A DNA stretch of 64,000 nt from Vibrio sp. 99-8-1 (GTDB taxonomy: Bacteria > Pseudomonadota > Gammaproteobacteria > Enterobacterales > Vibrionaceae), in contig NZ_VTXE01000016.1 in NCBI RefSeq assembly GCF_013114595.1, positions 62,001-126,000 of the forward strand, given 5' to 3'. The translations under genes were made by a program, and so were the position numbers. Within the stretch, counting starts at the first letter, position 1; each line of letters opens with the position of its first letter. Positions 34,625 to 43,585 of the stretch are shown one piece after another. The notes beneath the pieces were generated by a model. That model was not told the origin of the DNA. It saw only the letters and a program-made list of their open reading frames with translations, and did no database searches.

Positions 34625-34633
34625 TTTATCTCC

Positions 34634-35989
34634 TTACAACGCACTGCCGTTATCTATCATAATAGTGCGAATTTCTTCACCATGTAGATCGCGGATACGT
34701 CTATTTTCATCAATTGCTTTTACAACAGCGATACCCGCTGCCATACCGTACTCAAAACATTGCGCAGTAACGCGAGCTGAAGCGAGTGCTTCGTGCTCTG
34801 CACTTAAACAACGCCCTGCAACAATAATGTTCTCACCAACAACTGGAACGAGTGTGTTAAACGGAACATCGTAATAATCATTAATTAACCAATGAAGTTT
34901 TGGTTTATCTCCGGAATGAAGCTCAATTGGCCACGGAGTTCGGCATATGCTGTCACTGCGTTTTACACAATTGACAACATCTTCATTGGTTAATGTTTCC
35001 ACTCCGACAATCGAGCGAGTTTGTCGTATACCAACTTCTACACCGGTATCGACTACGTAGGCGTTTTCACATCCTGGAACGAAGTTGTTTAAGAAACGGG
35101 TATAGTCTCTTACTTGGCGACGTCCCCAGATTTCAGCTTCGGTGAAATCTTTTGGATCAATCACATTGAGAATGCGGCCATCTTGGCCAGCTAGGCGAGT
35201 TGCGTTCACCATTAGCTCATTTGGTCGGGTTGTTGGAAATATCCAGATTTTGTGACGAGGCAAAACATAATCACCACTTGCGTTAGCGTTATGGATATTG
35301 TCAGTAACTTTAGCTGGGCAGATGGTGTCATCGCCGTAGTAGTCGAGATACTTATCAATATCAACGCCCCCAATTCGGAAGAACATGGTGGGATTTTGAA
35401 TACGTCCGTTATCGCCGAAGTAGTAATCCATTCCGGCACGCGCAATCAATGCTGCGTCACCAGAGGCATCTACGATCATTTTGGCTAAAATGACGCTTTG
35501 ACCTGCGTTGGATTCAATCACAACACCTTTAAAGGTGTCTTTATCCATAATGACGCCCGTTACCGCGGTGTGAAATAGAGTGGTAACGCCCGCTTTTTCT
35601 AGCAGATCGTCTGCGACTTCACGCCAGATCAAAGGATCATGGGTTACTGTGTAGGTCTTGCCATACCGTTGAGGCTCAGTGACCCCACTTCTGACTTTTA
35701 ACTCTTTGCGGAATTTTTCAGTGAAGCCATATACCACTTGTTCGGGTTGTGCATCTGGATCGTCACTAGCCATAAACATGCCACAGATTGTGCCAGATAG
35801 GCCAGCAACCGCTGCCCCCCCACAGAAGCCGTATTTTTCAATCAGCCATGTGTTTTTTCCTGAACGACCAGTGGTTTCGGCTGCCGCTACTCCAGCTGCG
35901 CCGCCACCAATCACTAATACATCGATTGAAGCCAAGATCGGCAGATCCGGTATTTGTTCAAAACGGCGAACAATTTTCCAATCTTTCAT
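34634..35989 (-). CDS. FAD-dependent oxidoreductase
   Basis: A 451-residue flavoprotein of the FAD_oxidored (Pfam PF12831-like) class. The dinucleotide site is VLVIGGGAAGVAAAETTGR at residues 24-42 and is followed by EKYGFCGGAAVAGLSGTICG, a glycine-rich FAD-contact region; the C-terminal FAD loop is VVGENIIVAGRCLSAEHEALASARV. No signal peptide, so cytosolic. It is the first gene of the minus-strand operon and divergent from the GntR gene. Oxidation of an imported amine or hydroxy-acid is plausible; the true substrate is unknown. Confidence 0.85.
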   Translation of the reverse strand: MKDWKIVRRFEQIPDLPILASIDVLVIGGGAAGVAAAETTGRSGKNTWLIEKYGFCGGAAVAGLSGTICGMFMASDDPDAQPEQVVYGFTEKFRKELKVRSGVTEPQRYGKTYTVTHDPLIWREVADDLLEKAGVTTLFHTAVTGVIMDKDTFKGVVIESNAGQSVILAKMIVDASGDAALIARAGMDYYFGDNGRIQNPTMFFRIGGVDIDKYLDYYGDDTICPAKVTDNIHNANASGDYVLPRHKIWIFPTTRPNELMVNATRLAGQDGRILNVIDPKDFTEAEIWGRRQVRDYTRFLNNFVPGCENAYVVDTGVEVGIRQTRSIVGVETLTNEDVVNCVKRSDSICRTPWPIELHSGDKPKLHWLINDYYDVPFNTLVPVVGENIIVAGRCLSAEHEALASARVTAQCFEYGMAAGIAVVKAIDENRRIRDLHGEEIRTIMIDNGSAL

Positions 35990-36021
35990 GATTACCTCGC
36001 TAATAGATTACTGATAGTCAT

Positions 36022-36033
36022 CTGATATATCAG
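36022..36033. promoter_or_regulatory. Candidate GntR operator
   Basis: Perfect palindrome CTGATATATCAG between the divergent FAD-oxidoreductase and GntR genes, with related TGATA elements around it (36054, 36066, 36084). Confidence 0.5.
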
Positions 36034-36127
36034 TTGTGTGTTTTGAATATATGCTGATATTTTTTGTGATACAATTGCGATTATGATATTCGTGAGTCTG
36101 CTCACTAAAATTGGCTAGGAAAATAGA

Positions 36128-36784
36128 ATGAATAACAATATTAATCCGATAAATAAGACAGAGATTGCATATAACCAGTTAGAGAAAATGATCATCTTTC
36201 GCGAACTTGAACCTGGAAGTATGGTGAGTGAAAAGCAGTTGGCTGAAAATCTAGATTTAGGAAGAACACCGGTAAGAGAAGCACTTCAAAGGCTTTCTTA
36301 TGAAAGAATGGTCGAAATCCATCCTCGTCGAGGCATACAAATCCCTTCTATTTCAGTAGAAAGCCAATTAAAAATATTGGAAGTAAGACGAGATATCGAA
36401 GGGTTATGCGTTAAATACGCTGCGGTTAGAGCGTCGGTTGACGAGAAACAACAGATGCAAGAGTTGGCTTCTAAGCTAGAGGTTTGTGCGGAAAATGGTG
36501 ATGAGGTTGAATACTCTGTGTTGCTAAAGCAGATCCATAATGTATTGGTTAAAGCGGCACGTAATGAGTATTTGCAGTTAGCTATGGCACCACTTCAGGG
36601 GCTATCTCGTCGATTTTGGTTCGCTTACAAGAATGACTCAACAGATTTGGCAGAAGCCTCTCATCTACACGCCGCAACGTTACGAGCGGTATGTCACACA
36701 GATGCAGATGAGGCGGTATGCGCATCACATAAACTAAATGATTATTTAACGGATGTCGCGTACCGAAGTATCAGCAAGCGTTAA
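36128..36784 (+). CDS. GntR-family (FadR subfamily) transcriptional regulator
   Basis: A 218-residue regulator: winged HTH at residues about 10-75 (YNQLEKMIIFRELEPGSMVSEKQLAENLDLGRTPVREALQRLSYERMVEIHPRRGIQIP) and an all-helical FCD effector domain with acidic/histidine residues able to bind a metal. It diverges from the FAD oxidoreductase/enolase/BCCT operon, 138 bases away, and is the obvious regulator of it. AGGAAAAT precedes the ATG. Confidence 0.92.
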   Translation: MNNNINPINKTEIAYNQLEKMIIFRELEPGSMVSEKQLAENLDLGRTPVREALQRLSYERMVEIHPRRGIQIPSISVESQLKILEVRRDIEGLCVKYAAVRASVDEKQQMQELASKLEVCAENGDEVEYSVLLKQIHNVLVKAARNEYLQLAMAPLQGLSRRFWFAYKNDSTDLAEASHLHAATLRAVCHTDADEAVCASHKLNDYLTDVAYRSISKR

Positions 36785-36826
36785 ACGAGCGTCATTTTAA
36801 CCATAGATAAGTAAAAAGGATTTACT

Positions 36827-37714
36827 TTGCTAGCTTTAGACAGATATACCGTATTTGGTGTTGCAGCAATTCTGCTTTGGAGTAGTTTGGTTGCGCTCAT
36901 TCGACATGTGACTGAGTTATTAGGGCCAATTGGTGGCGCTGCAATGATATACAGTGTGGCGTCACTGTTTTTGTTAGTTTCGATAGGAATACCTAAGCTA
37001 AGGCATTTTTCTTGGAGCTACATTGTTATTGCTGGAGGTCTGTTTGCCGCATACGAAGTCTGTTTTTCTCTGGCTCTTGGTTACGCTATTGATCGTTCTC
37101 AAACCATAGAAATGGCAGTTATCAACTATTTGTGGCCTTCTCTAACGGTACTGTTTGCCATCTTGGGCAGTAAAAAAAGCATTAGTAAGTGGATTTATCC
37201 GAGTCTATTTATTGCTTTTTTTGGTGTCGCGTGGAGCTTAATGGGTGGGCAAGATCTCTCGTTGTTAACAGTAATGAATAATGTGCAGAGCAATCCATTA
37301 GCCTATTTGTTGGCTTTTGTTGGTGCGATAATCTGGGCTGTCTACTGTAATATAACAAAAAGACTTTCAAACGGTAAAAATGGCATTACTCTGTTTTTCA
37401 TTTTCACCGCGCTATCGCTTTGGTTGCAGTTCGTCTTAACGAATCAGCCACCAATGACGTTTACTGCTAAATCGATCAGTTACCTTTTGATTGCGGGGGT
37501 TGTGATGGGAAGTGGTTATGCGCTATGGAACATCGCTATTATAGGAGGGAATATGATGTTTCTTGCGACCTTATCCTATTTTACTCCGATATTATCAACC
37601 CTACTTTCCATGCTTCTTTTGGGAGTCACGCTCTCAGCCAGTTTCTGGCAAGGCGTATTACTGGTTACCTTAGGCTCTTTAATGAGTTGGTGGGTAACCA
37701 GAGGTAGGGATTAA
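36827..37714 (+). CDS. DMT-superfamily exporter, YddG-like
   Basis: A 295-residue protein with ten helices in two EamA repeats. The first helix YTVFGVAAILLWSSLVALIRHVTELLGPIGGAAMIY and the segment YAIDRSQTIEMAVINYLWPSLTVLFAI match the aromatic amino-acid exporter YddG. TTG at 36827 appears to be the start, as AAGGA lies eight bases before it and no ATG is placed well. It follows the GntR gene by 42 bases and could be co-transcribed; its 3' end overlaps the convergent TetR gene by four bases. Confidence 0.82.
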   Translation: MLALDRYTVFGVAAILLWSSLVALIRHVTELLGPIGGAAMIYSVASLFLLVSIGIPKLRHFSWSYIVIAGGLFAAYEVCFSLALGYAIDRSQTIEMAVINYLWPSLTVLFAILGSKKSISKWIYPSLFIAFFGVAWSLMGGQDLSLLTVMNNVQSNPLAYLLAFVGAIIWAVYCNITKRLSNGKNGITLFFIFTALSLWLQFVLTNQPPMTFTAKSISYLLIAGVVMGSGYALWNIAIIGGNMMFLATLSYFTPILSTLLSMLLLGVTLSASFWQGVLLVTLGSLMSWWVTRGRD

Positions 37715-38328
37715 CATTCAGCTTTGTAGTGGTTAATAAACATAGCGGCTGCTTCGGACACGACAAAGTCAATTTCTTGGTCTGAAATACGTTGCTTGGC
37801 ATTTATTAACAGTGGCCAAAAACAGCGCCCTTTAATTAAATTATGAAGCTGGCTGTTAGCAAACTCGAAATCTAGCGGTTTCAATCTTCCATCTGCAACC
37901 GCCGCCTCCAGCCATTTATATAATGTGGTCTCTCTAGAAGAAAACTTTGCCATTTCTCTTTCTAGTGCATCGGGTTTATAGAAAAAGTAGCCGATGGCAA
38001 CTCGCGATAGATCGATATTTTCTTGAGATGAGAACATATGAGCTTCCGCAGTGAGTATCTCAACAAGTTGATCTTGTAGTGGTTGCAAACAAGAGTATTC
38101 CCGCTCAATTTGCGTCGTTGCTCGTCGCCATAAGTCGGACATGATGTGCATCACGAGCTCTTCCTTGGTGGCAAAATGATTGTATACAGTACGTTTTGAT
38201 ACTTGAGCTAGTTCGGACAATTTATCCATACTGATGCCTTGAACACCATGTTCAACAAATGCTTTTTTTGCTGCATTTACAATCGCTTCTCTTTTTAATT
38301 CACTTCTGGTTTTTTTTATAGTTACCAT
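37711..38328 (-). CDS. TetR-family transcriptional regulator
   Basis: A regulator of about 205 residues. The N-terminal HTH reads AIVNAAKKAFVEHGVQGISMDKLSELAQVSKRTVYNHFATKEELV, the standard TetR DNA-binding domain; the rest is the helical ligand-binding domain. I prefer ATG 38328; an in-frame GTG at 38358 would add ten residues, but neither has a strong ribosome site. It diverges from the metallo-beta-lactamase lipoprotein gene with a long dyad between them, so it probably represses that gene and itself. Confidence 0.88.
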   Translation of the reverse strand: MVTIKKTRSELKREAIVNAAKKAFVEHGVQGISMDKLSELAQVSKRTVYNHFATKEELVMHIMSDLWRRATTQIEREYSCLQPLQDQLVEILTAEAHMFSSQENIDLSRVAIGYFFYKPDALEREMAKFSSRETTLYKWLEAAVADGRLKPLDFEFANSQLHNLIKGRCFWPLLINAKQRISDQEIDFVVSEAAAMFINHYKAEC

Positions 38329-38366
38329 TTTGTTCACAAGGCCGGAAAAAATACTCACAGCAATTG

Positions 38367-38416
38367 TACACTGAACGGTTTACTTTTCAATTTAAGAATG
38401 TAAACTGCTTAGTGTA
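38367..38416. promoter_or_regulatory. Candidate TetR operator pair
   Basis: TACACTGAACGGTTTAC (38367-38383) and GTAAACTGCTTAGTGTA (38400-38416) are inverted copies matching at 14 of 17 positions. They fill the short gap between the divergent TetR and lipoprotein genes. Confidence 0.6.
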
Positions 38417-38440
38417 GATTTTATGGGTAGGCCCGTTGAA

Positions 38441-39535
38441 ATGAAGAAATTAACTAAGATTATTGTAGGAGTTGCGTTTATGTCAGTCGTATTAGTTACT
38501 GCTTGTGCATCAGAGTCTGGTGCGGAAAGCCAACAAGGCAAGTTCGTTAATAGCGAAATAAAATATAAACCAAGTTTGAGCAATATTTGGCAAATAATTA
38601 AGCAGCAAGTATCGGCAAAACGCAGTGAGCCGACTCCTGTAAATGATATACCGTTAAAAATGTTATCTCGTGCAGAGTTGGATAGCAGTAATGAAGATGC
38701 CATTTATAGATTGGGCCACTCGACAATACTTATGCGTTTAAATGGTCAGTATGTACTGGCTGATCCCGTGTTTAGTGAGAGAGCTTCTCCTGTACAGTGG
38801 GCGGGACCAAAACGATTTCATCCTACACCAATATCTATAGACGAACTGCCTGAGATAAAAGTAGTGGTCATTAGCCATGACCATTATGACCACTTAGATA
38901 AAGCCGCCATTAAGCAACTAGCGGACAAAGTTGAGTACTTTGTAACACCGTTAAAAGTTGGTGATTATCTGCAAGAGTGGGGCGTGGACGCTTCGAAAAT
39001 TACCCAATTAGATTGGTGGCAAAGCATAGAAATCGATGATTTAAAACTGGTGGCTACACCGGCGCAGCATTTTTCAGGGCGAGGGTTGTTTGATAGAGAT
39101 GAGTCTTTATGGGCGAGCTGGGTTATTCAAAGTGAGCAATATAATCTTTTCTTCAGTGGCGATGGTGGTTACTTTAACGGGTTTAAAGAGATTGGTGAGC
39201 GCTATGGGCCATTTGATGTCACCATGATAGAGACGGGTGCTTATAATGATTTGTGGTCAGATATCCATATGCTGCCTGAGCAGAGTATGCAAGCACATTT
39301 AGATTTGAAAGGAAAAGCCATGATGCCAATCCATAATGGCACCTTTGATTTATCACTGCACGACTGGTACGAACCCTTCGAGCGTATTAGCGAGCTAGCA
39401 GGGCAGAATGGGGTTGAACTGTTAACGCCAATCTTCGGTGACAATGTAACACTATCCAATCCCGTGAGTAATTACGCTTGGTGGAAAGATGTGGCCAGTA
39501 ATGAAGAGTTACGTCTTGTGTTAGAGCAAAACTAA
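38441..39535 (+). CDS. Metallo-beta-lactamase-fold lipoprotein (NAPE-PLD/UlaG-like)
   Basis: About 364 residues. MKKLTKIIVGVAFMSVVLVTAC ends in a lipobox (VTAC), so the protein should be a lipoprotein in the cell envelope. The hydrolase fold begins with YRLGHSTILMRLNGQYVLADPVFSERASP, and the zinc motif HxHxDH appears as ISHDHYDHLD, with later ligands in TPAQHFSGRG, FSGDGGY and PIHNGTF. This is the pattern of N-acyl-phosphatidylethanolamine phospholipase D-like proteins. A phospholipid or N-acyl compound is a possible substrate. Start chosen at ATG 38441; an upstream ATG at 38423 would spoil the signal peptide. Confidence 0.87.
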   Translation: MKKLTKIIVGVAFMSVVLVTACASESGAESQQGKFVNSEIKYKPSLSNIWQIIKQQVSAKRSEPTPVNDIPLKMLSRAELDSSNEDAIYRLGHSTILMRLNGQYVLADPVFSERASPVQWAGPKRFHPTPISIDELPEIKVVVISHDHYDHLDKAAIKQLADKVEYFVTPLKVGDYLQEWGVDASKITQLDWWQSIEIDDLKLVATPAQHFSGRGLFDRDESLWASWVIQSEQYNLFFSGDGGYFNGFKEIGERYGPFDVTMIETGAYNDLWSDIHMLPEQSMQAHLDLKGKAMMPIHNGTFDLSLHDWYEPFERISELAGQNGVELLTPIFGDNVTLSNPVSNYAWWKDVASNEELRLVLEQN

Positions 39536-39582
39536 TACGCTTAGCCGCAACTCATTATAGTCCGTGGTGAGCAATAGATAGG

Positions 39583-39613
39583 GGCAAGGAGATTAAATCA
39601 CCTTGCCTTTTTT
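39583..39613 (+). terminator. Terminator between convergent genes
   Basis: GGCAAGG and CCTTGCC pair around AGATTAAATCA and are followed by TTTTTTA. It serves the lipoprotein gene and reaches the 3' side of the convergent SLAC1-type gene. Confidence 0.88.
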
Positions 39614-39620
39614 ACATCGG

Positions 39621-40583
39621 TTATTCCGGAACACATATTTCGTCATTAAATATTGCTTTGACAGTACGAATGATGAGCCAAGCGAGTAAAACAGAAACCA
39701 AGGTCAAAAAGAGTATCGACAGGCTGTCAAAAAATAGACTTGTGGTAAAGGTTGCCATTTTCGCGGTGGCGATTGTCAGGGACGCCATGGGAAATGAGTA
39801 TGCCCAAGAAGAGATAAAAAATGGCACTTTGCTGAAGCGAAGTATATTTGAGAACAATACGAAACTTAAAAATAACGCGACATAGAATAGAACTCGAGCA
39901 AATACATCCAGTTCACCTACTAGGTTGGTATAAGAGACAAAACCAATTGAAGGTGGGGCGAGTAGTATAAACAACATGGGTGTTAGCCTTGCCGGTAATG
40001 GTTCATGGAAAAACAGTCGGTACATTACAATAGTGAGTAAGACAACCCAGAAAACGATACCGATACTGAAGAAAAACCAGCTTATTTCCGTATAGCCAAG
40101 GTGTGCACCTGCAATTGGAGCGATAATATTACCCACAACAGGAATAAACCAACTAGGGTTTGCATGAGTTAGCACATAATGAGTATGGTGAATCCAACTA
40201 CTGATAACATAAATGGTTAACATAAGTTGTACAGAAGCACCCACCATCCAAAGTGTATGAGATACGGAGTGATAATCTTGCCAAACAACCGCCAACAGCA
40301 GAAGGCTGATTGAAAAAGCAGGGAAAAAATTGAGACGGATGGGGTGACGAGTCTCTGCCATCACGGCTTTTGGATGGCGAATGATTTTTAGCAGATAGAC
40401 ACCAGTCACTGAAACCATCGCGATAGAGGTAAAAATCCCTAGCCAGAATGAAGCTTGAGGAATAATGCTCCCTCCAGCCGATCGCCATGCCAGTGTTAAG
40501 CCACTAAGACCTAAAATTACTGCAAAAAATGAGATGGGGAAATGACAAAGTTTGCCTTGCTCTTCCGTGGCAGCAGTGTTCAT
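39621..40583 (-). CDS. SLAC1/TehA-family (TDT) membrane channel or transporter
   Basis: A 320-residue inner-membrane protein with ten helices. Family landmarks are FPISFFAVILGLSGLTLAWRSA at the N-terminus, NPSWFIPVVGNIIAPIAGAHLGYTEISWFFFSIGIVFW in the middle and LTPMLFILLAPPSIGFVSYTNL near the end. Members include TehA, the SLAC1 anion channel and malate/sulfite exporters. The substrate is unknown; an anion is likely. Its gene is monocistronic, with a terminator just beyond its 3' end. Confidence 0.88.
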   Translation of the reverse strand: MNTAATEEQGKLCHFPISFFAVILGLSGLTLAWRSAGGSIIPQASFWLGIFTSIAMVSVTGVYLLKIIRHPKAVMAETRHPIRLNFFPAFSISLLLLAVVWQDYHSVSHTLWMVGASVQLMLTIYVISSWIHHTHYVLTHANPSWFIPVVGNIIAPIAGAHLGYTEISWFFFSIGIVFWVVLLTIVMYRLFFHEPLPARLTPMLFILLAPPSIGFVSYTNLVGELDVFARVLFYVALFLSFVLFSNILRFSKVPFFISSWAYSFPMASLTIATAKMATFTTSLFFDSLSILFLTLVSVLLAWLIIRTVKAIFNDEICVPE

Positions 40584-40756
40584 GAATCAGTCCTTTTATA
40601 TAGCGCTTATATACCAGTATAGCGGAGGAAAATTGTACTCTATATTATTGGCATAAGCCATTAACTGAAACATAGTACCAAATAATCTAAATTAGATAAA
40701 GCTTAAATAATCTAATTAGTTTGTTCGAAGAGAGTATAAAATCGGTTTATTTGTGA

Positions 40757-41380
40757 TTAATCCAGTGATAGCAAGTAGAGCCCCACTGTAACCGCGAGAC
40801 AGAATAGCAGTGCCACGAGAGCGCGTTTGTTAGATACCATTGAAACTTCAACTTCTTCTGAACCTTGTTCACCAGTTATCATCGCCATTACCAATGGTTT
40901 TGCTTTTAACTTATAGAGAGCAATTGCAGATAGGTGTATCGCAATAAGAACATACAACGCTGTAATCCCATTTTCATGAACGATAACCGCATAATCAAAA
41001 ATCTCATCACTTAACCAAGTTTCTGAGCCGGGAAGGGGATCTAAGTATCCTGCTAGCGCTAATCCGGTTAGTGCCTGAAAAAATAGAGCAGAGATCATTA
41101 CGATAACCATATAAGCACCAGCAGGGTTGTGCCCGGGAGCATGCTTAGCTTTGCCTTGAAGGTAGGCGAGTACTTTAATGGGTGACTTAACAAATTGCAG
41201 AAAGCGGCTCGTTTCGCTACCAATAAATCCCCAAAGAACTCTCCACAGTATTAAGGTCACTAAAAGTAAGCCTAATTTAGTATGTGGCCCTTCACCTGTT
41301 GAGCCTGTATACATTAACCCTGCCACTAAAATGACTTGAAACCAGTGATATAGGCGCGTAGGTAGGTCCCAAACTCTCAT
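40757..41380 (-). CDS. Cytochrome b561 / Ni-Fe hydrogenase b-type cytochrome
   Basis: A 207-residue protein with four core helices plus a C-terminal one. The N-terminus RVWDLPTRLYHWFQVILVAGLMYTG holds the first heme histidine, HAPGHNPAGAYMVIVMISALFFQALTGLALAG is the second-helix block and ALYVLIAIHLSAIALY the last heme ligand. It should move electrons between quinol and a periplasmic acceptor. It diverges from the cytochrome c' gene (133 bases apart); pairing of this type of cytochrome b with c' occurs in many proteobacteria. Confidence 0.88.
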   Translation of the reverse strand: MRVWDLPTRLYHWFQVILVAGLMYTGSTGEGPHTKLGLLLVTLILWRVLWGFIGSETSRFLQFVKSPIKVLAYLQGKAKHAPGHNPAGAYMVIVMISALFFQALTGLALAGYLDPLPGSETWLSDEIFDYAVIVHENGITALYVLIAIHLSAIALYKLKAKPLVMAMITGEQGSEEVEVSMVSNKRALVALLFCLAVTVGLYLLSLD

Positions 41381-41513
41381 GGTGAATCCTTATTCGATTA
41401 AAGCGTTAGTTGACAGTAATTTACAATAGTCTGGTTTACATGACCATAACTTTTGTGTAACTATTTACGCGGGACAAACGCTCGATAAATGAGCAACTTA
41501 AAAGGAAGCCAAA

Positions 41514-41942
41514 GTGAGAAAACTAATAATAACTCTACTACTCCCTGTATCGTTAACGTCAATGGCGGCTGGGTTTGAGTCAGATATAAAAGCAAGACAA
41601 GATGCCTTTTCAGGTATTAAAGACAATGTGGAAATGGTTGGCGAAATGTTAGAAAGTGGTAAGTTTGATTGGGCTAAGCTCGAAACTTACGGCAGCGCGT
41701 TAACTCAGCATGCATCCGTGTTAGAAAATCATTTTCCAGAAGGTAGTCAAGCGGGCAGTGATGCGAAAGCAGCGATATGGAAAAACTATGACAAGTTTTC
41801 GATGGGATTAGAGAAGCTGAATACTGGTTTTAATACCTTCTATACCGCAGCAAAAGCTCAGGATCAGGCTGCACTTGTCGCTGGATTTAAAGACGCGACA
41901 GGTACTTGTAAAGCTTGTCATCGCAAGTTCCGAGCTAAATAG
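41514..41942 (+). CDS. Cytochrome c' (periplasmic)
   Basis: A 142-residue protein with a signal peptide (MRKLIITLLLPVSLTSMAAG) and one c-type heme site near the C-terminus, CKACHRKFRAK, the usual place in cytochromes c'. The body is a four-helix bundle (IKARQDAFSGIKDNVEMVGEMLESG). Cytochromes c' bind NO and CO on pentacoordinate heme and protect against NO. GTG 41514 follows AAGGAAGC. The location 12 kb from norR/nnrS is suggestive only. Confidence 0.92.
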   Translation: MRKLIITLLLPVSLTSMAAGFESDIKARQDAFSGIKDNVEMVGEMLESGKFDWAKLETYGSALTQHASVLENHFPEGSQAGSDAKAAIWKNYDKFSMGLEKLNTGFNTFYTAAKAQDQAALVAGFKDATGTCKACHRKFRAK

Positions 41943-41953
41943 TATTATCAGTC

Positions 41954-43405
41954 TTAACGGGTTATTGTAAGTGAGAGTTTGATAAATATTGCGGCCAGAC
42001 GTTTTATGAGTGGATCAATATCATCTAACGAGACATTACCATAACCTAGTACAACAGACTGCCACCTTCTGTCGGTAGCTTGGTGTTCATAGTAACTAAG
42101 AGGGCGTATCGTAATGCCCTCTTTTTTTGCTTGTTGAGAAAACTTCAGCTCCGTTGCGCCCTCCTGCCAGCGAATAGTGACATGCAATCCCGCCGCTTGA
42201 CTAATGATCTCAACCTTGTCAGTAAAATGCTCAGAAATTGATTGGCACATAGCGGTATGCTTTTGTTGGTAGTGTTTACGCATTTTGCGCAAATGCCTGA
42301 TGTAGTGACCGTCACTAATAAACTCAGCCAGTGCCGCTTGCAGGTGGCTTGGGGTTGATCCCGCCAATGCGTCTTTAATCGTGAGGCATTTTTCTAAAAG
42401 TCTCTCTGGCACCACCATGTAACCGATTCTTAAGCTATTGAACATTGTTTTACTGAACGAACCTATGTAAATACAGTGATCGGTGATTCCTGATTGTTCT
42501 GCTAATCCTTGTAATGAAGCGTAAGGACGATGAGAAAATTGGAACTCACTGTCATAGTCATCTTCTATAATCCAACTTCTGTTTTCAGCTGCCCATGTTA
42601 ATAGTGTTAATCTTTGCTCGGTATTTAAGCTTGTTCCCATAGGATATTGATTACTAGGAGTTAGGTAGATTCCTTTGCATTTTTTATTTAACAACTTGTC
42701 TAGCTGTAAGCCATGTTCTGCAACCACATTTGCACTGTCGATGCTAAAACCAAAAAGCTCTGCGACTTTGGTCATTTGTCGGTAGCCCGGGTTTTCCATG
42801 AGCAGTGTATCCTTGCTGGTAAAAGTCGCCAGCATAGCGATGGTTAATGCTTGTTGTGCACCATTAGTAATGATAATTCGATTTGGGTTGCATCGAACAG
42901 AGCGAGATGATGCGAGATAGTGATTTAGAGCGACTCTTAACTGGCTAAGTCCTTGTAAGTCGACAAATCCTGCTAATGTTGGACGTGAGAGATGATGCTG
43001 GACTATTCGTTGCCAGCGAGAATATGGAAAGCGTGCTAGATCAGGAATTCCCGGTGAGAATGGTTGATTATAGTCGCGGCTAGAACTTGCATCGTGTATC
43101 GATTTGTCACTACCGATTGCTGGTTGATCAATAGAGGAGAGCAAAAAGCTTTCAGGGATGTCTACACAAACAAAAAAACCAGATCCAGCCCTGCTCTCAA
43201 TATAGCCTTCGGCCGCCAGCTGTTCATACGCCAGAGTGACGGTGTTGCGACTAATCGCCAGCTCTTCGGCTACTTTTCTTGTTGAGGGGAGTTTAGCGCC
43301 ATTTTTCCACAGTTTACTGGTGATTTTTATCCGAATTTCATCAAATAGTGCCCGTTGCAGGGAAGAAACTGCAGATGAAATAGTAAGATCTCCAATATCA
43401 ATCAT
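41954..43405 (-). CDS. MocR/PdxR-type regulator (GntR HTH plus aminotransferase domain)
   Basis: A 483-residue fusion: an N-terminal GntR winged HTH (LPSTRKVAEELAISRNTVTLAYEQLAAEGYIESRAGSGFFV), then a fold-type I aminotransferase-like domain. The PLP lysine is in YIGSFSKTMFNSLRIGYMVVP and the acidic PLP contact in WIIEDDYDSEF. It probably senses pyridoxal phosphate or an amine. It diverges from a PNPOx-family gene, with repeated ACTGG elements between them. Confidence 0.93.
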   Translation of the reverse strand: MIDIGDLTISSAVSSLQRALFDEIRIKITSKLWKNGAKLPSTRKVAEELAISRNTVTLAYEQLAAEGYIESRAGSGFFVCVDIPESFLLSSIDQPAIGSDKSIHDASSSRDYNQPFSPGIPDLARFPYSRWQRIVQHHLSRPTLAGFVDLQGLSQLRVALNHYLASSRSVRCNPNRIIITNGAQQALTIAMLATFTSKDTLLMENPGYRQMTKVAELFGFSIDSANVVAEHGLQLDKLLNKKCKGIYLTPSNQYPMGTSLNTEQRLTLLTWAAENRSWIIEDDYDSEFQFSHRPYASLQGLAEQSGITDHCIYIGSFSKTMFNSLRIGYMVVPERLLEKCLTIKDALAGSTPSHLQAALAEFISDGHYIRHLRKMRKHYQQKHTAMCQSISEHFTDKVEIISQAAGLHVTIRWQEGATELKFSQQAKKEGITIRPLSYYEHQATDRRWQSVVLGYGNVSLDDIDPLIKRLAAIFIKLSLTITR

Positions 43406-43454
43406 AACTGGTCCTACATAAATGTTAAAACTGGCACTAAATAAAATACCAGTT
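43406..43454. promoter_or_regulatory. Candidate MocR operator (direct plus inverted repeats)
   Basis: AACTGG occurs at 43406-43411 and 43429-43434 with a 23-base period, and its complement CCAGTT at 43449-43454. Two direct repeats plus one inverted element are the geometry known for PdxR/GabR-type regulators. Confidence 0.6.
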
Positions 43455-43585
43455 GAAGTTTATATTGCCAAGGAGCTTATGTTTTGTACAACGAATACTT
43501 TAAGCAAACGCTATTGTTAAGGGATTTATTGTTGAACAGGCTGGGCTAGTGATTTGACGGTATAACAAGACAAGAGGAGGTCACG

